A DNA stretch of 64,000 bases, from assembly GCA_016933255.1 (NCBI GenBank), contig JAFGBF010000016.1, positions 1-64,000 on the forward strand. Reading direction: 5' to 3'. Below the pieces are notes generated by a model. The model made no database searches, had not been told where the DNA came from, and was given only the letters and a program-made list of their open reading frames with translations. Position 1 is the first letter of the stretch. The number at the start of each line of letters is the position of its first letter. The position numbers and the translations under genes are program-made. This stretch comes from Candidatus Krumholzibacteriota bacterium (GTDB lineage: Bacteria; Krumholzibacteriota; Krumholzibacteriia; Krumholzibacteriales; Krumholzibacteriaceae). Below, piece after piece: positions 1-14,686 of this stretch.

Positions 1-287
1 AGGGCTCTCAGTACGGGAGTGACGACTGGCATCGGTTCTGCCGGGATAATGATTTGAAGCCGAGCATGAGCCGTCGCGGGAACTGCTGGGACAACGCAAT
101 GGCAGAGTCATTTTTCAGTTCACTGAAGAAAGAGAGGGTGCGTAGAAAAGTCTATCGGACAAGGGATGAAGCACGAACAGACTTGTTTGATTACATCGAG
201 ATGTTCTATAATCCGAAGCGTCGACACAGCCACGTCGGCGATATAAGTCCTGAGGCGTTTGAACGCGCCTCTAACTATGACCTTTAG
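1..287 (+). CDS. IS3-family transposase (OrfB), C-terminal part, cut by window start
   Basis: The reading frame is open from base 3 to the stop at 285-287 and has no internal start that makes sense, so the gene begins outside the window. The visible 94 residues are the end of an rve (DDE) integrase core: GSQYGS, then MSRRGNCWDNAMAESFF, with the catalytic Glu in AMAESFF, and the C-terminal YNPKRRHSHVG and SPEAFE motifs. These are diagnostic of the OrfB/InsF transposase of IS3-family elements, which catalyses copy-out-paste-in transposition. Nothing in the visible part is broken. Whether the element is complete cannot be judged because its left part is missing. Confidence 0.93.
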   Translation, partial: GSQYGSDDWHRFCRDNDLKPSMSRRGNCWDNAMAESFFSSLKKERVRRKVYRTRDEARTDLFDYIEMFYNPKRRHSHVGDISPEAFERASNYDL

Positions 288-288
288 A

Positions 289-313
289 TGTCTACAAAAC
301 CGTGGGAAGTCCA
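289..313 (+). repeat. Probable right terminal inverted repeat of the IS3-family element
   Basis: Immediately after the transposase stop lies TGTCTACAAAACCGTGGGAA followed by GTCCA. This has the TGT-to-CCA form and position of many IS3-family right ends. The left partner is outside the window, so the boundary is inferred. If correct, the insertion stops only about 15 bp from the 3' end of the next gene without cutting it. Confidence 0.5.
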
Positions 314-328
314 CTCCTTCCAGAGCCT

Positions 329-4425
<4,097 letters not shown>

Positions 4426-6945
4426 TCATTCCGGAAGACGTTCCTGCCAGGATCCGACGTTGAAATTGAATCTTTCGGCGAGCCTGAGAAAACTTGTCAC
4501 AGCGGAAAGATCCTCGGTTGAGCCTGCAGGGTCTTCAAGAATCCGGCCGATCGCTTCTTCTACAAGAGATTCAAGGATCGCAAATATTTCATTCTGAATA
4601 CCATGCTGGGGGATATCCGCCCCGAATTCATGGCAGTATTCCACAAACTTATAAAGCTGATCCGTAACGCTTTTCGAAAGCCCGCCTCGGATCGAGGAAA
4701 GCCTGGTGAGAAAGAAATCAGTGAAGATATCTATAGTTAGTCCCTTGTCCAGCTTGATCCCGTAGTAAACCGATTCTGATATTATTTTGCTTATCTCCTC
4801 CAGTACCGCAGGGTGGTGATCTTCCTTCCATCTTTCGAGCTGGTCAGAAAGGCGTTCTTCCAGCACAGCTCTTGCCGGAGCCAGGATGCTTTCGGGAGCT
4901 GACAGGGAAGTGCTGCTGAATAGCCGGAGGATCTCGCGGCTGTCTATATAGAGGTTCTCAAAGAGATTTCTTGCCTGGTCCATCTGCCTGGAAGCCATCA
5001 TCCCGAGTATCTTTTCCCTGTCTTCGACAAAGAGGTCGTTCAAGGCAAAGAGGTCTTCTCCGAAGTAGTCGGACATCGTGGCGGTGATATCAAAAAATCC
5101 CGTGTTCGAAGGTGTAGATGAAAAATGCCCTTTCATCTTTTCGAACTCTTCATCATTTGCGCATTCGTTTATCGCACAGGCAACCTGCGCGGGAGTGCCG
5201 ATGATAAGGACATATTTATAGTTGTACTTTTCGAGGGTGTATGGAGATGCCATGCTTATTCTTCCGATCTGCATCGAGATCCCGGAAATATCGATCTCTG
5301 TCGTATCGAAACTCGAAAACTCATAACCGAATTTCTCGGGTGAAGCATCGGGACATGAAAGGGACGAGGCGAGAGCGTATTGGCCTGCGAGAAATACCGG
5401 ATCTACGGAAGATGATTTTTTCATCTTCAGATAAAGGTCTTTTCCGTTTCCCGCAGAGGGCAGGTTGCTTTTTGCCTTCTCAAGAAAGAGAAGAAATTCG
5501 TTTTCGATCTTTTCTGCCTGCTCGTTCCCGACAAGTTCGATCGCGCGCGCTGCGTATTTGAGAAGCTGGACTGTTTCGATGCCGGAGATATCGTTAAAGA
5601 ACCAGCCGCAGGATGTGTACATAAGGAGCGAGTTTCTCTGTGATTCGAGAAGCCTGCAAGCGCGCGACACGCCTTCTTCCGAAAGGGGCGAAACTGCTCT
5701 TTCGCGGATAAAAGCCTCGATTTTTTTAAAGCTTCGCTGGTGTATTGCCGAGATATAATCATCACGGGCTTTCCATGGGTCGGAGAGAAGGGATGCAGCC
5801 TCTTTTTCGTAGATCTCCCGGAGCCGGTCCCGGAGCATGTCGAGGCCGTTTCTCAGAGGTTTGCGCCATTTCTGATTCCAACCGGGAGCCCCGCCGGTCT
5901 GGCACCCGCAGTCATCCTTCCACCGGTCGACTCCGTGTGAGCAGGACCAGGCTGTCCCTTCGTCTTTCTTCCCGGTCTTGATCAGTACCTCGAAGCCTGT
6001 CTCGTGAGTTTTAAGGTAGCTGCTGAAATTCGTGAAGGTAATGCCGTGCTTTTCTGCCCCCTCATCTATCAGATACGCCAAAGCCATATCTCCGAAAGCT
6101 TCATGGTGCCCGTATATCTCGCCGTCAGTCGCGATAGTCACGAGGTCGCCGCCGCATCTTGCAAAAGAGGAGGAGATCGATTCAGCCAGATTGTCTCCGT
6201 TTGAGAGAAGGTGGTTGAAGCTGATATCGCTCGAAAGCCTGGCGTCGTAGAAAAATATATCGATAAATTTCTTGCTTCCGCGTTTCCCCTTTTTCTGCTG
6301 TCCGTAAGATCTGTACGCCCTGCCGGTCGGGATCGTGCCGTTTTCCGAGCTTGTCCATTCTCCGGTTCCCTCGAGCGGGCGGAATTTTTCCGCCTGGTAG
6401 GGAGAAAGGATCACGAAACGGAACCCGAAATCGATAAGCAGTTCGAGAGTCGTACTGTTTATCGCTGTCTCTGCGAGCCATATTCCTTCGGGATCCCTTT
6501 CGAAACGTCTTTTGAAGTCGAATATCCCCCATTCTATCTGCGTCTTCTGATCGCGGATCTCGGCAAGCGGCATGATGACGTGGTTGTAAACCTGGGCTAT
6601 CGCGTTTCCGTGTCCGCCGAGGCGCCCGGCGCTCGCCCGGTCGGCATCTGTTATCTGATCGATCAGCCCGGGATATCTACCCTCGATCCATGACAGAAGC
6701 GTGGGACCGAAGTTGAAACTCAGATATTCGTAGTTATTTACAAGCCGCGTGATCCTTCCAAATCCGTCAAGCCGCCTCGACCGCGCGTTGGAATGATAGC
6801 ATTCCGTGCTTATTCGATCGTTCCAGTCATGGTAGGGAAAAGCCGACTCCTCACGCTCTACGCGCTCGGTCCATGGATTTTCACGGGGAGGCTGATAAAA
6901 ATGCCCGTGAATTATCAGGTAGCGTTTTCGGCTGGTCTCATCCAT
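4426..6945 (-). CDS. Glycoside hydrolase family 57 protein with DUF3536-type C-terminus
   Basis: 839 residues. The N-terminal 300 residues are a GH57 (beta/alpha)7 barrel: HGHFYQPPRENPW near residue 14, the nucleophile motif GIWLAET (Glu159) and the acid motif ATDGEIYGHH (Asp274). The remaining 500 residues are mostly helical and match the DUF3536 type of extension found on a subset of GH57 proteins. GH57 enzymes act on alpha-1,4-glucans as amylase, 4-alpha-glucanotransferase or branching enzyme; the exact reaction of the DUF3536 group is not established to my knowledge. No signal peptide, so cytoplasmic. It lies 14 bp downstream of a second GH57 gene, which points to glycogen-like polymer metabolism. 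Confidence 0.88.
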   Translation of the reverse strand: MDETSRKRYLIIHGHFYQPPRENPWTERVEREESAFPYHDWNDRISTECYHSNARSRRLDGFGRITRLVNNYEYLSFNFGPTLLSWIEGRYPGLIDQITDADRASAGRLGGHGNAIAQVYNHVIMPLAEIRDQKTQIEWGIFDFKRRFERDPEGIWLAETAINSTTLELLIDFGFRFVILSPYQAEKFRPLEGTGEWTSSENGTIPTGRAYRSYGQQKKGKRGSKKFIDIFFYDARLSSDISFNHLLSNGDNLAESISSSFARCGGDLVTIATDGEIYGHHEAFGDMALAYLIDEGAEKHGITFTNFSSYLKTHETGFEVLIKTGKKDEGTAWSCSHGVDRWKDDCGCQTGGAPGWNQKWRKPLRNGLDMLRDRLREIYEKEAASLLSDPWKARDDYISAIHQRSFKKIEAFIRERAVSPLSEEGVSRACRLLESQRNSLLMYTSCGWFFNDISGIETVQLLKYAARAIELVGNEQAEKIENEFLLFLEKAKSNLPSAGNGKDLYLKMKKSSSVDPVFLAGQYALASSLSCPDASPEKFGYEFSSFDTTEIDISGISMQIGRISMASPYTLEKYNYKYVLIIGTPAQVACAINECANDEEFEKMKGHFSSTPSNTGFFDITATMSDYFGEDLFALNDLFVEDREKILGMMASRQMDQARNLFENLYIDSREILRLFSSTSLSAPESILAPARAVLEERLSDQLERWKEDHHPAVLEEISKIISESVYYGIKLDKGLTIDIFTDFFLTRLSSIRGGLSKSVTDQLYKFVEYCHEFGADIPQHGIQNEIFAILESLVEEAIGRILEDPAGSTEDLSAVTSFLRLAERFNFNVGSWQERLPE

Positions 6946-6959
6946 GATCTCACCGGACG

Positions 6960-8545
<1,586 letters not shown>

Positions 8546-8549
<4 letters not shown>

Positions 8550-9763
8550 CTGATCACCGGAGTCCTGTGTTTCGACTTTTTCTTCACAGTCGTCTCTATC
8601 GTCCGTTCTTCTATCCCGTCAGATGATTCGGCCGTCACCGGTATATCTATTTCGCAGTCGGGCAGGGCGAAGCGCATCGAAAATGTCCCGTCCGGGCGCG
8701 TCTTGATCTCTTTTCCCTGGATAGTCACGCGGGCGTCAGGCTCGGTGGCTCCGTAAAGGATGAGCTCGGTGGCGACGCTAAGCCTGAATCCTCTCTGTTT
8801 TATGAATTTCTGGAGCTCTGCGCTGCTGAAACTCGATACAGCTTCCGACCCCATCTCTTCTATAAGCCTGTGTTCTATCAGCGCCCTGAGTTCGGCAGAG
8901 CCTTCCTGTCTTTCATATCCTCCGGAGGCCGCGAATATGCGGTCATAGATATCGTCCGGTACGAGCCATTTATCATCTATGATATCGCTTATTCTGTCGC
9001 TTGGAGTCTCGGCAATGTTGGAAATCGCGATCTCCACGAATTTTCCGTCGGGATCGAGAAGGCCGATAGCTGCTTGGTATCTTTTGCCGGCGGATACCCT
9101 GATATACCAGCTTGTCGTCCCATATCCCGGCTCGATATCAAAATAGTTTTTTCTGCTTTCCGTCCTGTCGAAGACTCTGAGGATGATCCTGCATCGAGAC
9201 CAGTTTTTGCCGTATGTCCTCTCGAGTTCGCGGTACCGTTCCCCGGCTACCTCCCAGTAGGCGAAGATCCAGTTCGGGTCGCGGACCATCACCACGATAC
9301 GGGTTATCTCGTATCGGTCAGGGATCTTCATCGAATCGACCGGAGGCATCGCGATAGGGCCCGTCGTTAGGTGGTATTTTTCTTCGACGGCCTTCTGCCT
9401 GATCGTGCGGTCGTCATCGAGAGATGAAGGCTGCGAAACGGGTTTTCCCTTCGGCCGTTTCCCGGCAGCCGGTTTTCCGGCGGGACGTTCGACGGCCTTT
9501 CTTTTGACAGCCTTCTTTTTCAGGGTCTTTTTCTTTACAGTCTTCTTCTCCGCGGCTGCGGACGATTTTGTCTTCGAGGTGCTTTTTGTCTTCGCCTTGA
9601 CTTTTGCCGCCGGCTTCTTTTTGGCGGACAGGTGCTTTTCTATTATTTGAATAAGCTCGGCTTTCAACATTCTCGTCTTGACCGGTATCTTTTTTTGCCT
9701 TGCCAGCTCTAGAAGGCCGGCTTTCGGCATCTTTTTAAGATCTACGGGTCTCATCCTGATCAC
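8546..9763 (-). CDS. DUF4912 protein with Rho-N-like head and Lys/Ala-rich linker
   Basis: 405 residues. Residues 1-50 resemble the Rho N-terminal/SAP-like helical domain (LLELARQKKIPVKTRMLKAE). Residues 50-115 are a very basic, low-complexity Lys/Ala/Thr linker. Residues 140-300 are a DUF4912 domain (DRYEITRIVVMVRDPNWIFA, FAYWEV, DIEPGYGTTSWYIRVS), and the C-terminal 80 residues look like a beta-sandwich (TELILYGATEPDARVTIQG). The basic head and linker could bind nucleic acid; DUF4912 has no known function that I can name. It is the first gene of the operon and is coupled to the GH57 branching-type gene by a 4-bp overlap. This suggests a role linked to glucan metabolism or its control. Confidence 0.8.
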
Positions 9764-9849
9764 TTCCCTTGCTGCCGATCTTTCGGCAGGACTATTGATT
9801 CCGGCCGTAACCGCAAGCAGCGGCGGGATTCGGCCTCGTTCCGGCGCAT

Positions 9850-9878
9850 AATATATATTTCGGATATTGTTATGTCAA
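9850..9878 (-). promoter_or_regulatory. Strong sigma70-type promoter for the DUF4912-GH57-ligA operon
   Basis: On the minus strand TTGACA (9873-9878, perfect -35) is followed after 17 bp by TATATT (9850-9855, five of six -10 bases). The predicted transcript starts near 9843, about 80 nt before the ATG at 9763. It is the best-matching sigma70-type site seen in the window. The rest of 9764-10010 shows no gene or clear repeat. Confidence 0.78.
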
Positions 9879-10010
9879 ATGCTGCGCTTAACCAATAAAA
9901 CTCCTGATTTTCATCCTTGTCAAGACTAAACGGTCATGCCGGGAAGTTGGGCGTCATGCGGAGATGTAGCCATCGCTGACATCAGCAGTAAATACTTAAG
10001 GAATAAGCTG

Positions 10011-11432
10011 TTAAAAATGTGCGTTCACGAGAGGCAGGACTCTGAAGCCTTCCGGATTGTTTTTCGCGATATTTATAAATCCTATCTGGATACCCTGAAG
10101 GATCTCAGCGTAGTTGACCACTCCGATCGAGAACCCTTTCTGTTCCCCTTCGACCCAGTTCACGCAGCTTGCCGAGAAGCCGCTGAGCAGATCTGTCCTG
10201 GTGAAGATCCCCGAAACGGCGCCTCCCGTTATTTCCCCGGAACGGATGTCTATACCGCTGATACCCAGCCCAACGAGCCTGTTGGCGATATTGATGTCTA
10301 TGCCGTGGACGACCACGATCCCGGCATTTCTCGCTTTGAATCCGAATACCTGGAAATTGAGCTCATAATTTTTGCTGTCGTTTTCGCCCGAATTTTCAGT
10401 CGATAACCCTCCGATCGCGCCGACTCCGATCCCCACAAAGTCCGATTCGGTCACTATCGATCCGCCGGAGATGTGAATCCCGGAAATATTTTCATCGGAA
10501 CCTGTAAAAAGACCGCTTATCGAGAGGCCGGAAATATCATCTCCGGCCACATTGGCGATTCCCGACACGGCGATCCCTTCCATACTCCCTCCGGAGACAT
10601 TGGCAAGCCCGGCGATGCTTATTCCCGAGTGGGCTGTTTCGCTTACATTCGCTAGTCCACCTACGGTGATCCCGGAGGTTCCCCCGCTGGAGACGTTGGC
10701 AAGCCCGCCGATCGCGATCCCTTCCATATCGCCATCGATGACATTGGCAAGCCCGCCGATCGCGATCCCTTCCATACTGCCTCCGACGACATTAGCCAGC
10801 CCGCCTGCCGCCGCTCCGCTTATATCGGAATCGGTGACGTTAGCCAATCCCCCGTAAGATATTCCGTTGAGGCTGCCGTCTACTACATTGGCCAGTCCGC
10901 CGATGCTTATTCCGTTTAGGTTCCCGTCGGTGACGGTCGCAAGCCCGCTTATCGTTATCCCGTTGACATCATCCCCCGCCACTGTGGCAAGCCCGCTGAC
11001 AGATATTCCGTCTATTCTTCCCCCGCTGACCGCGGCGAGCCCGGCCAGCGAGATCCCTGACATCGTACATTCTGCTTCGATCGATAAGAGGCCGAGAGAG
11101 ATGCCGCTGAGCTTGCAGGCCGAGGGGCCGTAGAGACCGAAAGCAAGCCCTTTGATCACCGCGTCCGGATTCTCGCCCGGTTTCCAGAGGGTAAGATTGA
11201 TTCCGATGACCTCCTCGACATACGAATCCTTGAAATTCAGCCTGATTCCTCTGATATTCCTGGAATTTCCAAGACTGATCCCGTACCCGTTGACCGCGAG
11301 ATCCAGGCTGCTCTTCGGAGAATCGTATTCCCCGGTCCTGTCACCGTTCTGTTCGATCTCGATCGATCCGGCCGGAACCGCTGAAAGAACAAGGGAAAGA
11401 AAAATCAACAACAGAAGAGGAGACCTTTTCAT
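10011..11432 (-). CDS. Exported protein with fourteen 16-residue GI.I.GLANV repeats
   Basis: 473 residues. A signal peptide is clear (MKRSPLLLLIFLSLVLSAVP, then AGS). Residues 110-333 are fourteen consecutive 16-residue units without gaps, consensus G-I-x-[IV]-[GSA]-G-L-A-N-V-x-x-[GD]-x-[MLI]-x. A looser Gly-rich region follows, ending IQIGFINIAKNNP then a PLVNAHF tail. The repeat spacing and the end resemble the surface-repeat proteins known from Leptospira and Bacteroidetes (LA_2272 type). A beta-solenoid or barrel at the cell surface is likely, but this is inference. It is a single gene between operons. No catalytic domain is seen. Confidence 0.75.
   Translation of the reverse strand: MKRSPLLLLIFLSLVLSAVPAGSIEIEQNGDRTGEYDSPKSSLDLAVNGYGISLGNSRNIRGIRLNFKDSYVEEVIGINLTLWKPGENPDAVIKGLAFGLYGPSACKLSGISLGLLSIEAECTMSGISLAGLAAVSGGRIDGISVSGLATVAGDDVNGITISGLATVTDGNLNGISIGGLANVVDGSLNGISYGGLANVTDSDISGAAAGGLANVVGGSMEGIAIGGLANVIDGDMEGIAIGGLANVSSGGTSGITVGGLANVSETAHSGISIAGLANVSGGSMEGIAVSGIANVAGDDISGLSISGLFTGSDENISGIHISGGSIVTESDFVGIGVGAIGGLSTENSGENDSKNYELNFQVFGFKARNAGIVVVHGIDINIANRLVGLGISGIDIRSGEITGGAVSGIFTRTDLLSGFSASCVNWVEGEQKGFSIGVVNYAEILQGIQIGFINIAKNNPEGFRVLPLVNAHF
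10434..11105 (-). repeat. Fourteen tandem 48-bp coding repeats
   Basis: 672 bp made of 14 in-frame 48-bp units encoding the 16-residue repeats. Adjacent units vary mainly at third positions and at the linker residues. Neighbouring units near 10690-10800 are nearly identical over more than 20 bp (both encode EGIAIGGLANV), which suggests recent unit duplication. Confidence 0.9.
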
Positions 11433-11496
11433 CCTGGGGCACCTTTCGAACCAGAACTGTAGATTCTGCCTGAGAGCTTATTCAACCGCTTTGATT

Positions 11497-11502
11497 ATTA
11501 TA
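11497..11502 (-). promoter_or_regulatory. Possible -10 box for the repeat-protein gene
   Basis: A perfect TATAAT on the minus strand about 65 bp upstream of the ATG at 11432. No convincing -35 hexamer lies at 16-18 bp, so the call rests on the -10 box and position only. Confidence 0.35.
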
Positions 11503-11606
11503 CGATAAACAGGCAGAAGGGTTGCACCGTTTTTTTGGAGAAATTCCAGGAGAAAGAACAAAGCGGGCAAGGGAGCGTATCACAGTCTTAGCGGTCGAAA
11601 ATAAGC

Positions 11607-11635
11607 TTGACCTTATAAAATGGCGCCAGTAGTAT
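11607..11635 (+). promoter_or_regulatory. Sigma70-type promoter for the hybrid histidine kinase
   Basis: TTGACC (11607-11612), 17-bp spacer, TAGTAT (11630-11635). The transcript would start near 11642, only about 15 nt before the TTG at 11657 and about 60 nt before a second in-frame TTG at 11702. Confidence 0.5.
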
Positions 11636-11656
11636 TCTCCGCAACCCAGCTTCGTA

Positions 11657-14155
11657 TTGTGTTTTCATGGTTGTTCGGGCGAATATTCGCGGGTCGAAAG
11701 ATTGTATACTAGAAAACCTTTCCTCATATTCATTTCCTTTCTCTTCTTCGTAGCTTTTTTTTGCTCAAATGGACAGTCCCGCCAGCAGACGTACAGGGTC
11801 GGGATCTACCAGAACGAACCTTACGTATACACGGATTCGGCGGGAAAGGAACAGGGTATTTGCGTAGATGTAATAGAGGAGATCGCGGCAAAAGAAGGCT
11901 GGAAGATCGAGTATGTCAAGGATTCCTGGCCGCGGATTTATGAAAAGATCAAGACCGGAAAGATCGATATACTTCTTGCCGTAGCATATGTGAAGGAACG
12001 GGAAAAGGAGCTGGTCTTCACTTCGGAAAATCAGATTATAACCTGGGCCCAGATATTTACGAGGAAGGGTTCGGGGATAAAATCGAAGATAGACCTCGCC
12101 GGCAAGGTGATCGCGGTTCAGGAAGATGATATCTACGCGGAGAATATTGAAGAGGATCTGGACGGTTTCGGGCTGAAGTGCGAGTTCATCCTCTGCGCTG
12201 ATTATAAAGACGTATTCCGCAAGCTGGAGTCGGAGGAGGCGGATGCCGGCGTGGTTGACAGGATCTTCCGGAGGAGATACCTGCTTGCGCGGGATATTGA
12301 CGAGACTGCGATCATATTTTCGCCTATCGAAGTCAGGTTTGCTTTAAAAAAGGAAGATTCCCAAACGCTTAAGCGCACGATCGACAGATATATCGGCGAG
12401 ATGACCCGTGACAAGGAGTCGGTCCTTAATCAGTCGATCGACCGGCATATGGCGATGGGAGAGAGGGGGAGATTCAGGCGAAATAGGATAATAAGCGGTA
12501 TCTGCGCTTCTCTCATACTATTGCTTGTCTCTGTCATCCTGTTTTTCGTGCGCAAGGCCGGCAAAAACAGAAAAGCGCTATTGAAGACATCCGATCAACT
12601 CGTTATGGAATCGCGCAGCCGGCGGAAAGCGGAGGAGGCTCTCGGCGATTCGGTGGAGAGGTATAAACAGATCTTCGAATATTCTCCTGCCGGAATAGTG
12701 ATCCTCGGTCTTGACGGGACTCTGGTCGACGCCAACGCGGTTGCTGCCGATCTTGTCGGCGTGAGCCGGGAGGATAGTATAGGAAAGAATATCTGTGATT
12801 TTCCTTCTCTTCGGGAGCAGGCTTCTTTTATCCGCAAAAAGATCGAAGAAGCGGTCGATCTCGGCAGGCTCGAACCTTTTGAAATGGAGATCGTCCCTGA
12901 AAACGAGACCAAATCAAGGATAATCAGCATACACGCTTCAACTATAGAACAGGGCGGAGAAATTCTTATACTCGCCCTATTTTCCGACGCCACCCAGAAA
13001 AAGATGCTTGAGAACCAGATGCTGCATATGCAGAAGATGGAATCGATAGGGACGCTGGCCGGCGGAATAGCGCATGATTTCAACAATATTCTTACGGGAA
13101 TCCTCGGATACGCGAACATGCTGAAAATAAACCATCATGATAATAAAGAGGTCTTCAAGGCGGCTGATGTCATCGAGAAGGGGGCCGAACGTGCCGCGAT
13201 GCTCACTTCCCAGCTTGTCGGTTTTGCCAGGGAGGGAAAACATCTGGTCCAGCCTGTAGATATGCATAGAGTGATCGATGCCGTGCTCGGGAGGCTGGAA
13301 AAAGCTGTCGACAGGAAAATAAGGATGGAGAGGAAATTCATGGCGGACCGGCCGTTCGTTTCCGGGGATCCCGATCAGCTTGAGCAGGTTATCCTGAATC
13401 TTTCGCTGAACGCCAGGGACGCCATGCCCTCAGGCGGCAAACTGCTTATCAGGACGGAGAATATCGATCTGGGAGACAGCCCGCCGGAGAAGGGTTCGGA
13501 TGGGCCGTCGGGAAAGATGCTCATGATAGAGATGGAAGATACCGGACAAGGAATACCCAAGTATATCCAGGACAGGATCTTCGATCCGCTCTATTCCACA
13601 AAGCGAAAAGTAAGAGGGGGCGGAATGGGGCTGGCCATGGTATACGGGATAGTCATAAACCACGGTGGAAGCATCAGCGTGGAAAGTGAAGAAGGATTGG
13701 GATCTTCATTCAGGATCCTTCTTCCGGTCGAGGAATCAGCAAATAAAGACGCCAGAGAGACTGACACGATAATCCCGTTTATAGGCAAGGGCAGAATAAT
13801 GATCGTCGATGATGATGAGGTGGTCCTGAATGTGGTTCAGGGGATGCTTGAAAAACTTGGATACGGGGTCGAGGTATGCCAGGACAGCCTGAAAGCGATA
13901 GATCTCTATAAAGAAAACCACCATGAGATCGATCTTGTGATCATAGATATGATAATGCCCGGAATGGATGGAGAAGAACTCTATAGAAAGCTTAAAGATA
14001 TCAACCCGGATATAAAGACTATCCTCTCGAGCGGGTTCATTCTCGACGAGCGTATACAGAAACTCCTCGATGAGGGTATGAACGGGTTCCTTCAGAAACC
14101 ATTTGTCGTGACTCAGTTTTCAAGGCTTGTAGCCAAGGTCCTGGATCTATGTTAG
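11657..14155 (+). CDS. Hybrid histidine kinase: solute-binding sensor, TM, PAS, HisKA, HATPase, receiver
   Basis: 832 residues. N-terminal hydrophobic segment (about 20-40), then a family-3 solute-binding domain (45-270: YRVGIYQNEPYVYTD, IDILLAVAYVKERE), a transmembrane helix (about 276-296), a PAS domain (330-450), HisKA with His473 in GGIAHDFNNILTGIL, an HATPase domain (GDPDQLEQVILNLSLNARD; GGGMGLAMVYGIV) and a C-terminal receiver with Asp764 in VIIDMIMPGMDG. It should sense a periplasmic small ligand and pass phosphate from His to its own receiver. No output gene is adjacent. The start is uncertain: TTG at 11657 or TTG at 11702 (YTRKPFLIFIS). The second would leave a cleaner signal segment. 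The ligand cannot be predicted. Confidence 0.88.
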   Translation: MCFHGCSGEYSRVERLYTRKPFLIFISFLFFVAFFCSNGQSRQQTYRVGIYQNEPYVYTDSAGKEQGICVDVIEEIAAKEGWKIEYVKDSWPRIYEKIKTGKIDILLAVAYVKEREKELVFTSENQIITWAQIFTRKGSGIKSKIDLAGKVIAVQEDDIYAENIEEDLDGFGLKCEFILCADYKDVFRKLESEEADAGVVDRIFRRRYLLARDIDETAIIFSPIEVRFALKKEDSQTLKRTIDRYIGEMTRDKESVLNQSIDRHMAMGERGRFRRNRIISGICASLILLLVSVILFFVRKAGKNRKALLKTSDQLVMESRSRRKAEEALGDSVERYKQIFEYSPAGIVILGLDGTLVDANAVAADLVGVSREDSIGKNICDFPSLREQASFIRKKIEEAVDLGRLEPFEMEIVPENETKSRIISIHASTIEQGGEILILALFSDATQKKMLENQMLHMQKMESIGTLAGGIAHDFNNILTGILGYANMLKINHHDNKEVFKAADVIEKGAERAAMLTSQLVGFAREGKHLVQPVDMHRVIDAVLGRLEKAVDRKIRMERKFMADRPFVSGDPDQLEQVILNLSLNARDAMPSGGKLLIRTENIDLGDSPPEKGSDGPSGKMLMIEMEDTGQGIPKYIQDRIFDPLYSTKRKVRGGGMGLAMVYGIVINHGGSISVESEEGLGSSFRILLPVEESANKDARETDTIIPFIGKGRIMIVDDDEVVLNVVQGMLEKLGYGVEVCQDSLKAIDLYKENHHEIDLVIIDMIMPGMDGEELYRKLKDINPDIKTILSSGFILDERIQKLLDEGMNGFLQKPFVVTQFSRLVAKVLDLC

Positions 14156-14168
14156 AACGGCTACCATT

Positions 14169-14378
14169 CTAATCCGTGAAAAAATCGAATATATTTCCAA
14201 GCATGCTGCTGTCTGCTCTGTAGATCTCGGTATACTGGCATCGGGAACATGTGACTGTCGTGAATTTTTTAGTCTGGATATCAAAGATCTTTGTTAAAAA
14301 TCCTCCAGTCGCCCGAAATTCGCTGACATCGTAGCCGGTGTTGGAACATTTTGGGCAGACAAAATTCAGGCCCTTCAT
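14169..14378 (-). CDS. Small zinc-ribbon nucleic-acid-binding-type protein
   Basis: 69 residues with two CxxC knuckles (FVCPKCSNTGYD and VTCSRCQYTE) around the motif FRATGGFLTKIFDIQTKKFT, ending SMLGNIFDFFTD. This is a widespread family of short Zn-ribbon proteins predicted to bind nucleic acid; no precise role is known. The start at 14378 is chosen because GGGAGG lies 6 nt upstream; a longer frame begins at 14450 but lacks this site. It converges on the hybrid kinase gene with 13 bp between them. Confidence 0.8.
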   Translation of the reverse strand: MKGLNFVCPKCSNTGYDVSEFRATGGFLTKIFDIQTKKFTTVTCSRCQYTEIYRADSSMLGNIFDFFTD

Positions 14379-14545
14379 AGATACCCTCCCTGGCAGCGTT
14401 GATCTCATTATTCTCAAATCCATTACACATGAAAATCGGTTATTATTCAAAGTTTTTTCTCATGAAACGGACAAAATCGGGGAGAAACCCCTTCTCCGGA
14501 AACAGGCGGGAAAGAGATCCCGGCGTGAAAGAGATTATTTTCTCT

Positions 14546-14573
14546 TTGACTGGGAAGAGCTAATTGTTATAAT
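14546..14573 (+). promoter_or_regulatory. Sigma70-type promoter for secD-secF
   Basis: TTGACT (14546-14551), 16-bp spacer, perfect TATAAT (14568-14573). The transcript would start near 14580, leaving a 107-nt leader that contains a 7-bp GC-rich hairpin (GTGCCCC paired with GGGGCGC near 14600-14620). Confidence 0.7.
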
Positions 14574-14686
14574 TTAGACTCTCTACTCGATAATGGGCGA
14601 GTGTGCCCCGACATAGAGGGGCGCGAAGATTAAAAACCGAATAAAGATACCAAGACTGGTCCTGGACTGTAGTAAAGCGAGGAAAC

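Noticed and set aside
10434-11105. Regular 48-bp periodicity as a possible CRISPR array
   Set aside because: All units are in one frame of an exported protein, there are no unique spacers, and no cas genes are near.
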